DNA of 64,000 bases from Asticcacaulis currens (GCF_028550395.1 NZ_JAQQKW010000004.1:62001-126000); one strand, 5' to 3'. Positions 18,001 through 27,363 are shown, counted from the stretch's first letter. Made by a program: numbers and translations. The notes: generated by a model not told the origin, from the sequence alone.

Positions 18001-18756
18001 TCACAGTCCCAGGCTGAGGTCGCGGCGTAGGGACCACGTTTCGCTGACCGTTATCCTTGCGACACGATCGACGGCGCGTGCGCGCTCCTCTCTTACACCA
18101 GTGACCGCCATGACCAAGGACATGAGGCTGCCCTCATTGCAGAGCGCCCTATCGTTCAAACTCGTCCGGGGGACGAGCAAAATGTAACTAGGTAACTCAC
18201 CGCCGACTAATTGACGATACCATGTCCAGCCGAGCCCGCCGGCGCGGCGTTTGTGAACGATGGAAATCAAGATCTTCCTGAAGTCGGCGTCGTGGCCGGG
18301 CAATGGCTCGACTTTGTAAACGTCCATTTCAGGAGTCGGTGTTCGGGCCTCCAAGAGGAAGGTTGTGCTCGCTTCGGTCCATAGGGCGAGTGTGTCTTGC
18401 CGCGTTGGGCGGACGAAGGGACGAACGGTGCGTGCAAAATCCACTCCGTCTTCAGAGAGACGAGGACGCCGGTCCAGAGCCTCGATCGGCGCGAAAGTCC
18501 CATCCACAAAAGTGCCGGGACGGGCGCCGCTGGTGACGATCCAGCCATACCAAGGGAGCTGGTCGCCGGCCGCGCGATGCCAGTCCAGATGTGACTTGTA
18601 GCCCTGCTCGAATTCAGCTTGTCGATCCACCTCGTAGCTGTAGAGAAGTCCTGCGGATGCTTCTGGGGGGACTGTCTCGGCTTGCGCGGAGGGAAAAATG
18701 GTAGCCATCGTGAACAGCACCAATGCCAGTGCTTGTTCAAACCATCTCAGCGACAT
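18001..18756 (-). CDS. Secreted protein of unknown function
   Basis: 251 residues from ATG 18756, chosen for AGAGGA seven bases upstream; the first possible ATG is 18786. The first about 27 residues (ALALVLFTMATIFPSAQAE) form a signal peptide. The body is soluble and rich in Trp/Tyr (WYGWIVTSGARPGTFVDGTF, WTWYRQLVGGELPSYILLVPRT). I do not recognise the family. It follows the RidA gene on the same strand almost without a gap, so the two are likely co-transcribed and both opposite the LysR gene at 19259. Confidence 0.7.
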   Translation of the reverse strand: MSLRWFEQALALVLFTMATIFPSAQAETVPPEASAGLLYSYEVDRQAEFEQGYKSHLDWHRAAGDQLPWYGWIVTSGARPGTFVDGTFAPIEALDRRPRLSEDGVDFARTVRPFVRPTRQDTLALWTEASTTFLLEARTPTPEMDVYKVEPLPGHDADFRKILISIVHKRRAGGLGWTWYRQLVGGELPSYILLVPRTSLNDRALCNEGSLMSLVMAVTGVREERARAVDRVARITVSETWSLRRDLSLGL

Positions 18757-18758
18757 GA

Positions 18759-19172
18759 TCAGTTCCTCTGCTGCGGAGCGAGCCAAGACATGGCCTCGAT
18801 CTCAATAAGAAATTCCGGCCGGAAGAGCGCCTGCACCTGGACCAGCGTGCTGACTGGTGAGCGCGTGAGACCGGCAAAGTGTTCATCTCTTACCTCGCGC
18901 AAGACTGGGAGGTCGGCGATATCAGTTACAAATATGTTTAGCTTGACGAGGTCGGCGAAAGTGCCATCACGGGCCTTGAGCGCAGCACTTAAGTTTAAGA
19001 AAACCTGGTGAGCTTGAGCACGAATATCTCCACACCCGACGAGATTTCCTGAAGCGTCTAGCGCCACCTGACCGGCGATTAGCACGAGCCTCCCGGCATC
19101 TAGCTCGACAAGCTGGGAGTAACCGAGCGGCGACGGCAGACTTTCGGGATTCTCGAAGATCGGAGGGACCAT
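18759..19172 (-). CDS. RidA/YjgF-type protein
   Basis: 137 residues from ATG 19172 (AAGGAA six bases upstream). It has RidA-fold motifs: YSQLVELDAGRLVLIAGQVALDASGN, QAHQVFLNLSAALKARDGTFADLVKLNIFVTD, STLVQVQALFRPEFLIEIEAMS. Canonical RidA hydrolyses reactive enamines/imines from PLP enzymes and needs an Arg near IPRVAVEV. Here the equivalent region reads ALFRPEFLIEIEA, with an Arg close to place, so deaminase activity is possible but not assured; many Rid subgroup members have other roles. Divergent from a LysR regulator. Confidence 0.85.
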   Translation of the reverse strand: MVPPIFENPESLPSPLGYSQLVELDAGRLVLIAGQVALDASGNLVGCGDIRAQAHQVFLNLSAALKARDGTFADLVKLNIFVTDIADLPVLREVRDEHFAGLTRSPVSTLVQVQALFRPEFLIEIEAMSWLAPQQRN

Positions 19173-19258
19173 GTGAAGTTCCTTGAGATAGACATGACCG
19201 AAATGGCATGGCATTATTGTTCCCACAATCCACGCAATTTGAAACAGGCTGTCCGAAA

Positions 19259-20164
19259 ATGCGAACACCGCTCCGGGTGGCTACCGATCTGGATATCTTC
19301 GCCGAAATTGCCCGCTCCGGCGGCTTTAGGCGGGCGGCGGTGCACTTAGGCATGCCGGTGTCCCGGCTTAGTGACAGGATCAGCAGCCTTGAGGCGCGGA
19401 TGCAGGTTCGCTTGTTTCACCGTAGCACCCGAAGCGTCGCCCTGACCGAGGCTGGCCTAACACTCTTCCGGGGAGTGGAGCCGGTACTAGCCTCACTTGA
19501 CTATGCGGTTGAAGCGGCGTGCGTGCCTTGCGGTGAGCCGACCGGTAGGCTCAGGATCAACGCAGCTCCTCCCGCGGCAGATTTGGTGCTGCCGCCGCTG
19601 CTTTCTTCCTTCTTAGCCTCGCATCCTCGAATCGACGTTGAGTTGACGGCGGATGACGCGCTCGTCGACGTAATCGGCGCCGGCTATGACGTCGGAATTA
19701 GATATGAGGAGAACTTAGCACCTGATGTAATCGCACTTCCCCTCGGAAAGCGCCAACGCTATGCACTTGTAGCCTCGCCAAAGCTGCTTGCGACTGTGAA
19801 AATGCCCGCTTCTCCGGCTGATATCGCCGACTTTCCTGGCATTCGGCACCGATTTAGCAGCGGTCAGCTTCTCGAATGGGAATTCGAGCGCGACGGCGAA
19901 ATAGTGCGCGTCATCCCCCGTACACGGCTCGTGACGGGCAGCGTAAATGCGGCAATCAGCGCAGCGTTGGACGGCCTCGGCTGCTACTTGACGATTAGTG
20001 ACTACGTGGCTGGGCAGATAGCTTCAGGTGACCTCGTTAATCTATTGTCGGACTGGTTACCTGACTTCAGCGGCCCGTTTCTCTATTATTACTCGAAAGA
20101 ATTGCTGCCGCCTGCCGTCAAGGCTTTCATCGAACATGTGAAAAAATCTCACCGGCACAATTAG
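19259..20164 (+). CDS. LysR-family transcriptional regulator
   Basis: 301 residues from ATG 19259 (MRTPLRVATDLDIFAEIARSGGF); the frame is open from 19208 but the extra residues are not LysR-like. HTH region RRAAVHLGMPVSRLSDRISSLEARMQVRLF, then a substrate-binding domain (LRINAAPPAADLVLPPLLSSF, DVIGAGYDVGIRYEENLAP). It is divergent from the RidA/secreted-protein pair, which it probably controls. The effector is unknown. Confidence 0.9.
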   Translation: MRTPLRVATDLDIFAEIARSGGFRRAAVHLGMPVSRLSDRISSLEARMQVRLFHRSTRSVALTEAGLTLFRGVEPVLASLDYAVEAACVPCGEPTGRLRINAAPPAADLVLPPLLSSFLASHPRIDVELTADDALVDVIGAGYDVGIRYEENLAPDVIALPLGKRQRYALVASPKLLATVKMPASPADIADFPGIRHRFSSGQLLEWEFERDGEIVRVIPRTRLVTGSVNAAISAALDGLGCYLTISDYVAGQIASGDLVNLLSDWLPDFSGPFLYYYSKELLPPAVKAFIEHVKKSHRHN

Positions 20165-20398
20165 TCTCACCGACTTCCGGGGTCATTGATTTTTAGACCC
20201 GTTAGAGTACATTTTGCGCAGAGCTAAAAAGACAATCAACAACCGACCAAGCACCAAAGCGGTGGGAAATTTTCCCAGCGATTATGTCCGGCCAGACCCA
20301 CCGTAAAGGTGCTTTAGGATCGGCTTCTGGTTGTGAAAACATCAGCGCTGTTCGCTCGACTCCGCGAACTAGGGTTTCTTTGTTTCCGAACGCGTTGA

Positions 20399-21397
20399 TC
20401 AATGCTGCCAGTCGATGATGAACTTGCCGTTGGTCTCTCCGGCCTGAAGCTTACGATGTACGCTAACGAGACCATCGGGCCGCGTTGTCTGAATTACTGG
20501 CGAAATTCGCCCAAGTGCCGCCAAGCTGAAGATCTGCTGCATAGCCGCCTTTGCTTCGATCGGGCGGCCATGGGCGAAGCGATAGACGTCGGAGACACGA
20601 ACCCCGACATTGCGACCGAAATTTCTGAACAGGGCGGCGGCAAGCGAGGAACCCGGAAGGCCTTCCAGCAGCCCATAAGCAACGGCGATGCCGTAAGGTG
20701 AAAGCAAATCGAGGTCTTGAGCAAGCGTCTCGCCGCCGATTGGATTAAAGCTCGCGCGAACGCCCTTATTCCCGGCAAGGCGGCGGACCTCCGCTAAAAG
20801 GCCCGCCCTGTCGGCTTTATCGATCGCGGCGGTCGCGCCATTGGTGAGGACGACGCCCAGCTTGCCGGCGCTCGCGACACCAATTGTGTGAACACCGGCG
20901 CATCGCGCCAGCTGTATCAACGCCAGTCCGACTCCCCCGGCCGCGGCGTGCACCAACACGAAGTCGTCTTCCTTTACCTGTGCCAGATCGTGCAACAGTG
21001 ACCACGCGGTGAGATAATTCATTGGTATGCCTGCAGCAACGGCAATGTCGATGCCATCTGGCAATGCGTAGACATGCGCGTGGTCGACCAGCGAGTACTC
21101 TGCATAGCCGCCACCTGAAAGCGGACCCATCCAAGCAACGCGGTCTCCATTTCGAAACGCTGTTTGACCCGTGCCGACATCCTCGACAACGCCTGCTCCC
21201 TCGACGCCCGGCACATACGGAAATGTCGGTGGCGGCGCGTCAGGCCAAAGACCTCCACGGATCATAACGTCAAGAAAATTGATACCCGATGCAGCATTGC
21301 GCACCAGTAGCTGGCCTTCCCTAGGCTTCGGGATTGGCCGCTCAGTTGTCGTTAGTAAGTTAGCGTCCCCGATCGCGGAAATTTCGAAGGCCCTCAT
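20399..21397 (-). CDS. Quinone-oxidoreductase-like MDR enzyme
   Basis: 332 residues, medium-chain dehydrogenase/reductase without the zinc ligands of alcohol dehydrogenases: VLVRNAASGINFLDVMIRGG, YVPGVEGAGVVEDVG, then the NADPH-binding AAAGGVGLALIQLA. These proteins reduce quinones or enones with NADPH in the cytosol. The start is at ATG 21397 after AGAGGATGAG. It faces away from a LysR gene (21485). It is paralogous to the MDR gene at 31307, including the NFGRNVGVRVSDV segment near the C-terminus. Confidence 0.9.
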   Translation of the reverse strand: MRAFEISAIGDANLLTTTERPIPKPREGQLLVRNAASGINFLDVMIRGGLWPDAPPPTFPYVPGVEGAGVVEDVGTGQTAFRNGDRVAWMGPLSGGGYAEYSLVDHAHVYALPDGIDIAVAAGIPMNYLTAWSLLHDLAQVKEDDFVLVHAAAGGVGLALIQLARCAGVHTIGVASAGKLGVVLTNGATAAIDKADRAGLLAEVRRLAGNKGVRASFNPIGGETLAQDLDLLSPYGIAVAYGLLEGLPGSSLAAALFRNFGRNVGVRVSDVYRFAHGRPIEAKAAMQQIFSLAALGRISPVIQTTRPDGLVSVHRKLQAGETNGKFIIDWQH

Positions 21398-21484
21398 CTC
21401 ATCCTCTCATGACTAGCGGCTATAAATTTTATCATTGCATTTCTGCAGGAGAAGCATTGTTATTACTAAAACAGTGATGCAAAA

Positions 21485-22387
21485 ATGAGAAAGCCACCAC
21501 CCTATCGCGATCTCGCTCTTCTGATCGGGATCATGCAGACGGGCAGCCTAAGCGCGGCGGGTCGCCAGCTCGGAGTGCCGGCCGCAACGGTTAGCCGGCG
21601 ACTGGCATCCCTTGAACAACAGCTTGGTGTGGAATTGCTGCGCAGATCAACGCGCAGCTGTTCACTGACGATCGAAGCGATAGATCTGCTCGAGAGCTTG
21701 GTCGAACCTTTCGAGGAAATCGCAACTGCAGTGGACGGGCTGTCGAACCACGCTGGGAAACTTCGAGGCACCGTTAGGGTCACTTGCCCAGTCATGGCCG
21801 GACGGGACAGGATCGGTCCGACCGTAACTGCCTTTGCTGCCGATCACCCCGGTCTGAAGGTGGAGTTGATGCTCTCGAACCGTTCTGTCGATGTTATCGG
21901 AGAGGGGTTCGATATTGCATTTCGGCTTGGCCCAATCGAGACGGACTCGAGGCTAGTCGTCCGGAAACTGTGGGACGTTCCTTATATGCTGGCCGTTCAC
22001 GATGACCTGCTGGTTCGCTACCCGTTGCTAGGCACCCTCCAGACCCCGGATGATCTCGGAAAGGTACCTTGCGTTGTGACCCCTCCGATGGATCGATGGA
22101 GGTTCCAGAGCGAGTCCGGCCGACGGCGATCGGTCACGCCGGTACCCGCCTTCAGCGTCAACGACACTGAATTGGCGATCGAGGCCGTTCGCCGTGGAAT
22201 GGGAGTCGGGTTCCTGCCAACGTCGCTCGCTGAGCGGCTGGGGCCCTCGGTGAAGGCGGCACATGTGAAAGGATGGCGACCGGTTGAGCGCGCCATGCTT
22301 GCATTATTCCCTCCGGGAGCCGGTCGGTCTCCAAAAGTGAGGGCGCTCCTCAATGCCTTTGCCGATTTGAAGCTAGACGAGCGATAA
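21485..22387 (+). CDS. LysR-family transcriptional regulator
   Basis: 300 residues. HTH: DLALLIGIMQTGSLSAAGRQLGVPAATVSRRLASLEQQLG, then a LysR effector domain (VRVTCPVMAGRDRIGPTV, VDVIGEGFDIAFRLG, RRGMGVGFLPTSL). Divergent from the MDR oxidoreductase at 20399 over 87 bases, so likely its regulator. It closely resembles regulators such as DsdC-independent 'CrgA-like' LysR proteins with the DIAFRLG motif. The effector is unknown, possibly an aldehyde or quinone given the target. Confidence 0.9.
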   Translation: MRKPPPYRDLALLIGIMQTGSLSAAGRQLGVPAATVSRRLASLEQQLGVELLRRSTRSCSLTIEAIDLLESLVEPFEEIATAVDGLSNHAGKLRGTVRVTCPVMAGRDRIGPTVTAFAADHPGLKVELMLSNRSVDVIGEGFDIAFRLGPIETDSRLVVRKLWDVPYMLAVHDDLLVRYPLLGTLQTPDDLGKVPCVVTPPMDRWRFQSESGRRRSVTPVPAFSVNDTELAIEAVRRGMGVGFLPTSLAERLGPSVKAAHVKGWRPVERAMLALFPPGAGRSPKVRALLNAFADLKLDER

Positions 22388-22592
22388 TCGCTGGGCCGAG
22401 ATCGAAAAAGATGATCCCTTGATCAGGGTTACCCGCTATAGTGGGTGAATGCACGACCATGAATCTACCTAAACTTATCCGGGTCCAAGTTCTGTAGAGA
22501 TCTACCTTCAGAATTTGGGTGAACTGTACAGACGTTTGACCGTCCACTTAATCACGTCAATCCGGCGACACAGTTTTTCAAGGCTCGAGGAT

Positions 22593-22958
22593 TCACGGCT
22601 CCCTTTTAATATCTTGGGTGGGCCAAACCTCGAAGGCCAACGAGGGATGAAAACTGCGTGAGTAAGCGATTCTGGCCAAATGCTGAGCTATTTTTTTGGC
22701 CCAGATTTCGACCTTCTTACGCGTGCTCACTGCCAGGCGCGCGGACTGCTTTGAGAAAGCGACCTTGATGCTTGGCATTGCATACCCGCGTCGTTGCTTC
22801 ATGCACCTAAATTTTGTCGCTAACTCCGCAGCGGCTTCGTTTGAAGAAATCCAGTGCCGCTTGGATTGGCCTTGAGTTCCAATACGACCCCAGTGCCGGG
22901 TCACCGAGACGTCGCCAAAGAGCCTCGGCTGGACATATAGCTCGTAAAAACGGGCCAT
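22593..22958 (-). CDS. WGR-domain protein, possibly missing its native start
   Basis: 121 residues. The WGR domain is clear: MARFYELYVQPRLFGDVSVTRHWGRIGTQGQ, then an alpha helix with AAAELATKF. WGR domains bind nucleic acid in PARP-like and small bacterial proteins. The conserved sequence HRVDPARN that normally precedes MARFYEL is still encoded upstream in frame (from about 22988), but no ATG, GTG or TTG precedes it before a TGA. So either the internal Met is used, or the native start has been lost. The C-terminal 60 residues are basic and unlike usual WGR tails. Confidence 0.7.
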   Translation of the reverse strand: MARFYELYVQPRLFGDVSVTRHWGRIGTQGQSKRHWISSNEAAAELATKFRCMKQRRGYAMPSIKVAFSKQSARLAVSTRKKVEIWAKKIAQHLARIAYSRSFHPSLAFEVWPTQDIKREP

Positions 22959-23190
22959 GTTACGCGCTGGGTCTACCCGATGGAGAACGGTCCCTCACAT
23001 CGCCATATGCCCAGTGAATACAATGACTTAGTGTAACACAACGACGCTGGTTCCCATAACAGAATTACGTCGTCATTTTGTCTAGGCCGAATAGAAATGT
23101 CGCGGTTTGTGCCAGATCGAAATGTCAGTCAGACGGGGGAGGCGCGCAGCTTTTTAAGCCAGCGCAGCGCACCGAAAGGCCGCGCCGATG

Positions 23191-23382
23191 CTACCAGTCA
23201 ACGTCGCCCAGAATTTCTTGGTCAGGATCGAATTCGACATCATATACCAAGTCGTCGAGCCGCGCTTTCAGATCGGAGCTGAGCGGCTTTAGTTTCTCAG
23301 GGTGCAAGTCGATTTCAGCGTCTAATGAAGCGAGGATTTCTGCGAGATCCGGATCGTTTTCCACCGGTTTCAAATTCTCCAT
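23191..23382 (-). pseudogene. PrlF/SohA-like antitoxin, C-terminal remnant
   Basis: 63 residues: ENDPDLAEILASLDAEIDLHP, then LKPLSSDLKARLDDLVYDVEFD. This resembles the C-terminal half of PrlF-family antitoxins (about 110 residues, partner YhaV). The AbrB-like DNA-binding half is absent upstream, and no YhaV toxin follows downstream. It could also be a short functional protein, because ATG 23382 has AAGAGGGA directly upstream. The call is tentative. Confidence 0.45.
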
Positions 23383-23719
23383 TCCCTCTTGGCCAATTGC
23401 CAGCCTAACGCCACGGTGCGAACGTTGGTATCTTTTCTTTGAGTAAATGTGGATCTACACAAAATAATGCTGTAGCACGTCCCAAATGACCGAGGATGAT
23501 GAACAACTAAACTCAAACCCCAAAGGCCCGCATTTCGATAAGATCTGCCTTATCGGTCTTGCGGGTTTAGGAGAAGACGAGTCTATCCTGACAGTGACCT
23601 ATTTGTTTTCAGATTTCGGCTCTCGGCATGTCGATCACGATTTGCTTCGCCGTAATCGATGTGGCCAGGAAGAATTTTGATACAAGTTTTCTGGTGATAT
23701 ATCCCGTCGGTCACGCCTG
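23383..23719. other. Intergenic region, nothing recognised
   Basis: About 340 bases. Only short unsupported frames are present (for example 64 codons at 23486-23680 without a ribosome site or family match). No repeats or RNA features seen. It lies directly beyond the integrase stop. Confidence 0.45.
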
Positions 23720-24688
23720 TTAGAGACCAAGCTTACCAGCGGGCTCAGAGGTCTTCAGCTTCGCTCGGCGGACATAGCTCCGCATAGTTGTTAGACTGCG
23801 ATGGCGGGTGTGGCCCATTATTTCTTCGTCGGGCACTCCGTTCCTGTAGGCGGTTGTCACGAAGCCGGCACGTAGACCATGCGGGCTTACCGGCTCGGCG
23901 AGTGTACCTTTTATCCCCGCATCAGCGGCACGCCGAAGCAAAATTTGGCGAACAGCATCCTCGCTAAGACGTCGGCTTTCCACCCGCCCCGCCTTATTAA
24001 CCTTTCGGTAAACAGGACCAATTTGGATACCAGCATTGTCGAGCCATCGCCGGAGGGCTCTCACGGGGCAGGTGGCTTCGTTACGCCCGAAAACGATCGT
24101 CACCTCGGCACCTCTGCCTTCTTTATCGGTCTTAGACCTCTCGAGTAGCAGCCGGACGCCATCCTCGAACCAGATCAGCTTTTCGGCGTCCAAAGCGACA
24201 AGCTCCGAACGACGCAAAGCGCCGGCGAACCCTACCAGCAACAAGGCTCGGTCGCGATCTCCCGGAAGGCTGGCGTCGCAAGCCTCGCTCAGCGCTTTGA
24301 GTTCTTTTGTAGTCAATGCGGCGGCGCGTCGCCCACGACTGCCATGTGTTCGGCCGATACCGCGCAAAGTTTCTCTGATTGAAGGGTGCTTCGTGTCGAG
24401 AGGATGGCCTGCCATGCCTGAAGCCCGCGCAATGGCGGCAACACGTCGCCTTAAGGTCTGCATGGCGTAGCCTTCACCGGCGGCCGCAAGATATGCGCCA
24501 ACAACCTCCGGCGTCGCTGGAAACGCTGACAAACCGCTGCGCTTACACCAGGCCTCGAAATCTTTCGCGTCTGATGCGTAGGCCCGCAAAGTCGCTGGCG
24601 CGTCTGCGGCATCCTGATAGGTCTGTGACTTCGCCAAAGCCATGGCGGCACGTGCTGTGGGCGGCTTGGGTTTTTGATTGTCCATTTG
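23720..24688 (-). CDS. Tyrosine recombinase / integrase
   Basis: 322 residues from ATG 24688 (MDNQKPKPPTARAAMA); the frame is open further upstream. N-terminal SAM-like core-binding domain (TYQDAADAPATLRAYASDAKDFEAWCKRSGL) and C-terminal catalytic domain. Catalytic residues are present: Arg in GALRRSELVAL, HGLRAGF (His-x-x-Arg), His in IMGHTRH, nucleophile Tyr in TMRSYVRRA. It therefore appears active, of the XerD/phage-integrase type that moves elements between att sites. No tRNA or obvious att duplication adjoins it. Twin repeats lie in its promoter. Confidence 0.92.
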   Translation of the reverse strand, partial: QMDNQKPKPPTARAAMALAKSQTYQDAADAPATLRAYASDAKDFEAWCKRSGLSAFPATPEVVGAYLAAAGEGYAMQTLRRRVAAIARASGMAGHPLDTKHPSIRETLRGIGRTHGSRGRRAAALTTKELKALSEACDASLPGDRDRALLLVGFAGALRRSELVALDAEKLIWFEDGVRLLLERSKTDKEGRGAEVTIVFGRNEATCPVRALRRWLDNAGIQIGPVYRKVNKAGRVESRRLSEDAVRQILLRRAADAGIKGTLAEPVSPHGLRAGFVTTAYRNGVPDEEIMGHTRHRSLTTMRSYVRRAKLKTSEPAGKLGL

Positions 24689-24702
24689 GCCTATATACCC
24701 TA

Positions 24703-24740
24703 TATCACACGCGATAATAACCCTTATCACGTGTAATAAT
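24703..24740 (-). repeat. Twin direct repeats in the integrase promoter
   Basis: TATCAC-N5-ATAAT occurs twice, at 24703-24718 and 24725-24740, spaced 22 bp (two helical turns), starting 15 bases before the integrase ATG. The second copy is nearly palindromic around CACGTG. These could be autoregulatory sites or recombinase arm-type binding sites. Confidence 0.5.
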
Positions 24741-25434
24741 CGAGCAAAATTTTTGATAAAATCATGGTGCCGTTCAGAGCATAGTTGGAACTGTTTGTAT
24801 GCATTCTCAGAAATGCTCGTGATCAGGTTTACGACCATTATACAAATGTATTGCTGACCAATCGGGCGGCCTTGAGGAGCAACACGCTAACCACTGGAGG
24901 CCGTGCGAGTCCGCATGGCAATCACCTCCATTAGATTTTCGACCCAGAGGAATTCGTCAGCATATCGTCTACTGGATCGAGGTGGTGTCCAAGTTCGTCC
25001 ACCATCTCCCCGAATAGATATCGGCGACACCGTCGGACGAAGTTGCACAAATGTTAAAGAATCAGTCGCCGACATATCCGGACGTACGTCCCGATGGCGG
25101 TTCCGAGACGTCCATGTCGACCTGTCTCCCGTGCATACGATCGGGTTCAAGTCCCCCATAGGCGACCTCACCTTCTTCGAAACCATTCGACCTTCTCTGG
25201 ACCGCATAACGTCATTTTGGATGAACCGCGCATTGAATGCGCGTTTCCGGCCGATGATCAGACCGCCGATACTTGCGGGTCATTGGCTCAGGCCAATTCA
25301 AATGCCGCATCGCAGCGTTTCAGGCCCGCTTTTGCCGACAAACCGCGCGGGTCCTTCGTATGATCCCAACGGCGTTGTTACTCTCCCTTGGACCTGAGAT
25401 TGGCGCAGGATCATGGGCATTAAAAGGCATTTTC
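24741..25434. other. Intergenic region, no gene recognised
   Basis: About 690 bases between the integrase and an alpha/beta hydrolase. Overlapping frames on both strands show no family resemblance. A T-loop-like GGTTCAAGTCC near 25144-25154 is not part of a foldable tRNA. Confidence 0.45.
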
Positions 25435-26553
25435 ATGAAGTTTCGTTATTTGATCGCAGCCGTCAGCTGCCTGTATTCCCCACCCGCCTTCGCCGCAGAC
25501 CCGGCCACCGATCCGATTGCCAAGTTTCGGTCGACCATTGGTGATTTCCAGCGCATCACCACGCCGGATGGCGTTGAGGAAAACTTCACTGCGGACATCA
25601 ACGGCACGAAGCAGTTCGTCTCGGTCAGAGGCAACCATAGAGGCAACCCCCTCATACTGTTCATCCACGGGGGACCGGGTGCACCCGAGCTACCCATCTC
25701 GTGGGCCTTCCAAAGGCCTTGGGAGGAATACTTCACGGTAGTGCAGTGGGAACAGCGCGCGTCAGGCAAGACGTGGCCGCTCAACGACTCCGCCGCCATC
25801 GCTCCGACACTGACGATTGAGCAGTATCGCGATGACGCCATCGCCCTGATCGAGCAGCTCATCAAGCGCTACGGCAAGCGGAAGGTCATCGTCATCGGCC
25901 ACAGCTGGGGCTCCATCCCTGGCCTCATGACCGCCATCAAGCGTCCCGATATCGTTCACGCCTATGTCGGCATCGGCCAGATCATCGATTTCCGCGAGGG
26001 CGAGCGGATCGGTTACGAGCAAATTCTCAAGCGCGCGCGGGAAGACAACAATGCGCAGGCCGTCACCGAACTGGAAAGCCTCGAACCCTATCCAGGCAAC
26101 GGTGCCTTTGATGTCGACAAGATCACCGTGCAACGCAAGTGGTCGATCCACTATGGCTACCTGACTGCGGGCCGCGATAATCCCAACGCCTATTTCGCCA
26201 TGCATCACTATTCACCGGCCTACGACTCGGATGCGATCAAGGCGTGGGGTGAAGGCAGCGCGTTCACCATCGAACGCCTTCTACCCAAGCTGGCCGACGT
26301 CTCGTTCAAGGACGTGAAGAGCCTCAAGGTCCCTGTCTACATGTTCCTGGGCCGCCACGACTATACCACGCCCAGCGACATCGTTGATCAGTGGGTCAGG
26401 GACGTCAGAGCTCCCGACAAGCTTTCGATCTGGTTCGAAGATTCGGCTCATACCATTCCGACCGATGAACCCGGCAAGGCTTTGCTGACTCTGGTGACTC
26501 ATGTTCGCCAGAACGCGCGCGGTCCGGGAGAACATCCTGCGCCCCTGCCCTGA
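25435..26553 (+). CDS. Secreted alpha/beta hydrolase (S33, prolyl aminopeptidase-like)
   Basis: 372 residues from ATG 25435 (AAAAGG upstream), with a signal peptide ending about AFAAD. The domain starts with FVSVRGNHRGNPLILFIHGGPGAPE (HGGPG is the oxyanion motif typical of S33 peptidases). Nucleophile Ser157 lies in GHSWGS, the acid in LGRHDYTTP and the His in DSAHTIPTDEP. The triad is complete. S33 enzymes release N-terminal proline or hydrolyse small esters and amides. Periplasmic location is inferred from the signal. No operon partner. Confidence 0.88.
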   Translation: MKFRYLIAAVSCLYSPPAFAADPATDPIAKFRSTIGDFQRITTPDGVEENFTADINGTKQFVSVRGNHRGNPLILFIHGGPGAPELPISWAFQRPWEEYFTVVQWEQRASGKTWPLNDSAAIAPTLTIEQYRDDAIALIEQLIKRYGKRKVIVIGHSWGSIPGLMTAIKRPDIVHAYVGIGQIIDFREGERIGYEQILKRAREDNNAQAVTELESLEPYPGNGAFDVDKITVQRKWSIHYGYLTAGRDNPNAYFAMHHYSPAYDSDAIKAWGEGSAFTIERLLPKLADVSFKDVKSLKVPVYMFLGRHDYTTPSDIVDQWVRDVRAPDKLSIWFEDSAHTIPTDEPGKALLTLVTHVRQNARGPGEHPAPLP

Positions 26554-26628
26554 TCCAAACGCTTGGTCGCCCGCTAGTCTCGCTGGAGTTCCATCGGAAA
26601 GGTGACAATTTCTTCCTTGTGCGGCGCG

Positions 26629-26820
26629 TTACTCGGGAGGCGGCCCCTTGCCCTCCACACCAATGGTCGCCGGGCCACCGTTCGCGAACACAATGGGCGG
26701 TAGCCGACGCAGCCGCCCTTGCTCTACTGTAAACAGATGGAGCGTGTGGGCACCGATGGTTTCCGCCATGACCAGTTGAATCGCTGGATCAAAAGCCACG
26801 CCCTGCGCACAGGCTCTCAT
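26629..26820 (-). pseudogene. Possible beta-propeller protein C-terminal remnant
   Basis: A 63-codon frame reads QGVAFDPAIQLVMAETIG, TLHLFTVEQGRLRRLPPI and FANGGPATIGV, which resembles the last blades of YVTN/lactonase-like beta-propellers. Nothing upstream continues the fold and there is no good ribosome site. A weak call; it may be a chance frame. Confidence 0.3.
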
Positions 26821-26835
26821 CTACGGACTGTCTTA

Positions 26836-27363
26836 ATGCTCATCCCTCGCCTCGCCACTGAAGACGACATCCCAAGTCTCCTTAATCTGATGAAACTGGC
26901 AATAGACCGTCTTCAGTCAGACTTTCTGTCGACTGAGCAGATAATCGCGAGCCATGCGATTATGGGACTGGACACCCAACTCATCGCTGATCGAACATAT
27001 TTTGTTTTAGAGCAGAGTGGCGTGATCGCCGGTTGTGGTGGGTGGAGCCACCGGGCGACGCTTTATGGTGGAGATCACAGCACAAGCCTGCGGGAGCCCG
27101 GGCTGTTAGATCCTGCGACAGATCCGGCCCGCATTCGGGCGATGTACACGAACCCTGAATTCAAGCGACGCGGCGTCGGTAGGCGGGTTCTTTCGGTGTG
27201 TGAGTGCGCCGCACGGGCAGAAGGGTTTATTCGTGCAGAATTGATGGCGACTCTTGCTGGGGCAGCACTGTACAAGACTTGCGGATATGAAGTAATCGAC
27301 ACAGTCAGCGATGATCGTGGCGGCACACCTGTTCCCTTAGTTCGGATGCGCAAGGCGCTATGA
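26836..27363 (+). CDS. GNAT-family N-acetyltransferase
   Basis: 175 residues from ATG 26836 (MLIPRLATEDDIPSL); the frame is open from 26719 but the added part is not conserved-looking. It carries the GNAT motifs FVLEQSGVIAGCGGW, RIRAMYTNPEFKRRGVGRRVLSVCE (the acetyl-CoA loop KRRGVGRR) and ALYKTCGYEVID. The substrate is unknown. It stands alone between an alpha/beta hydrolase and an AraC regulator. Confidence 0.88.
   Translation: MLIPRLATEDDIPSLLNLMKLAIDRLQSDFLSTEQIIASHAIMGLDTQLIADRTYFVLEQSGVIAGCGGWSHRATLYGGDHSTSLREPGLLDPATDPARIRAMYTNPEFKRRGVGRRVLSVCECAARAEGFIRAELMATLAGAALYKTCGYEVIDTVSDDRGGTPVPLVRMRKAL

Noticed and set aside
24840-24905. tRNA-like fragment (AGTGGTTAGCG on the minus strand) as an att site
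   Set aside because: No cloverleaf and no matching duplicate elsewhere in the window.
25140-25175. T-loop-like GGTTCAAGTCC suggesting a tRNA next to the integrase
   Set aside because: The flanking bases do not form a 5-bp T stem, and no acceptor, D or anticodon arms can be drawn within 80 bases.
24887-25207. Minus-strand open frame of 106 codons
   Set aside because: Unusual Arg/Thr-rich composition, no ribosome site, no family resemblance; overlapped by equally long plus-strand frames.
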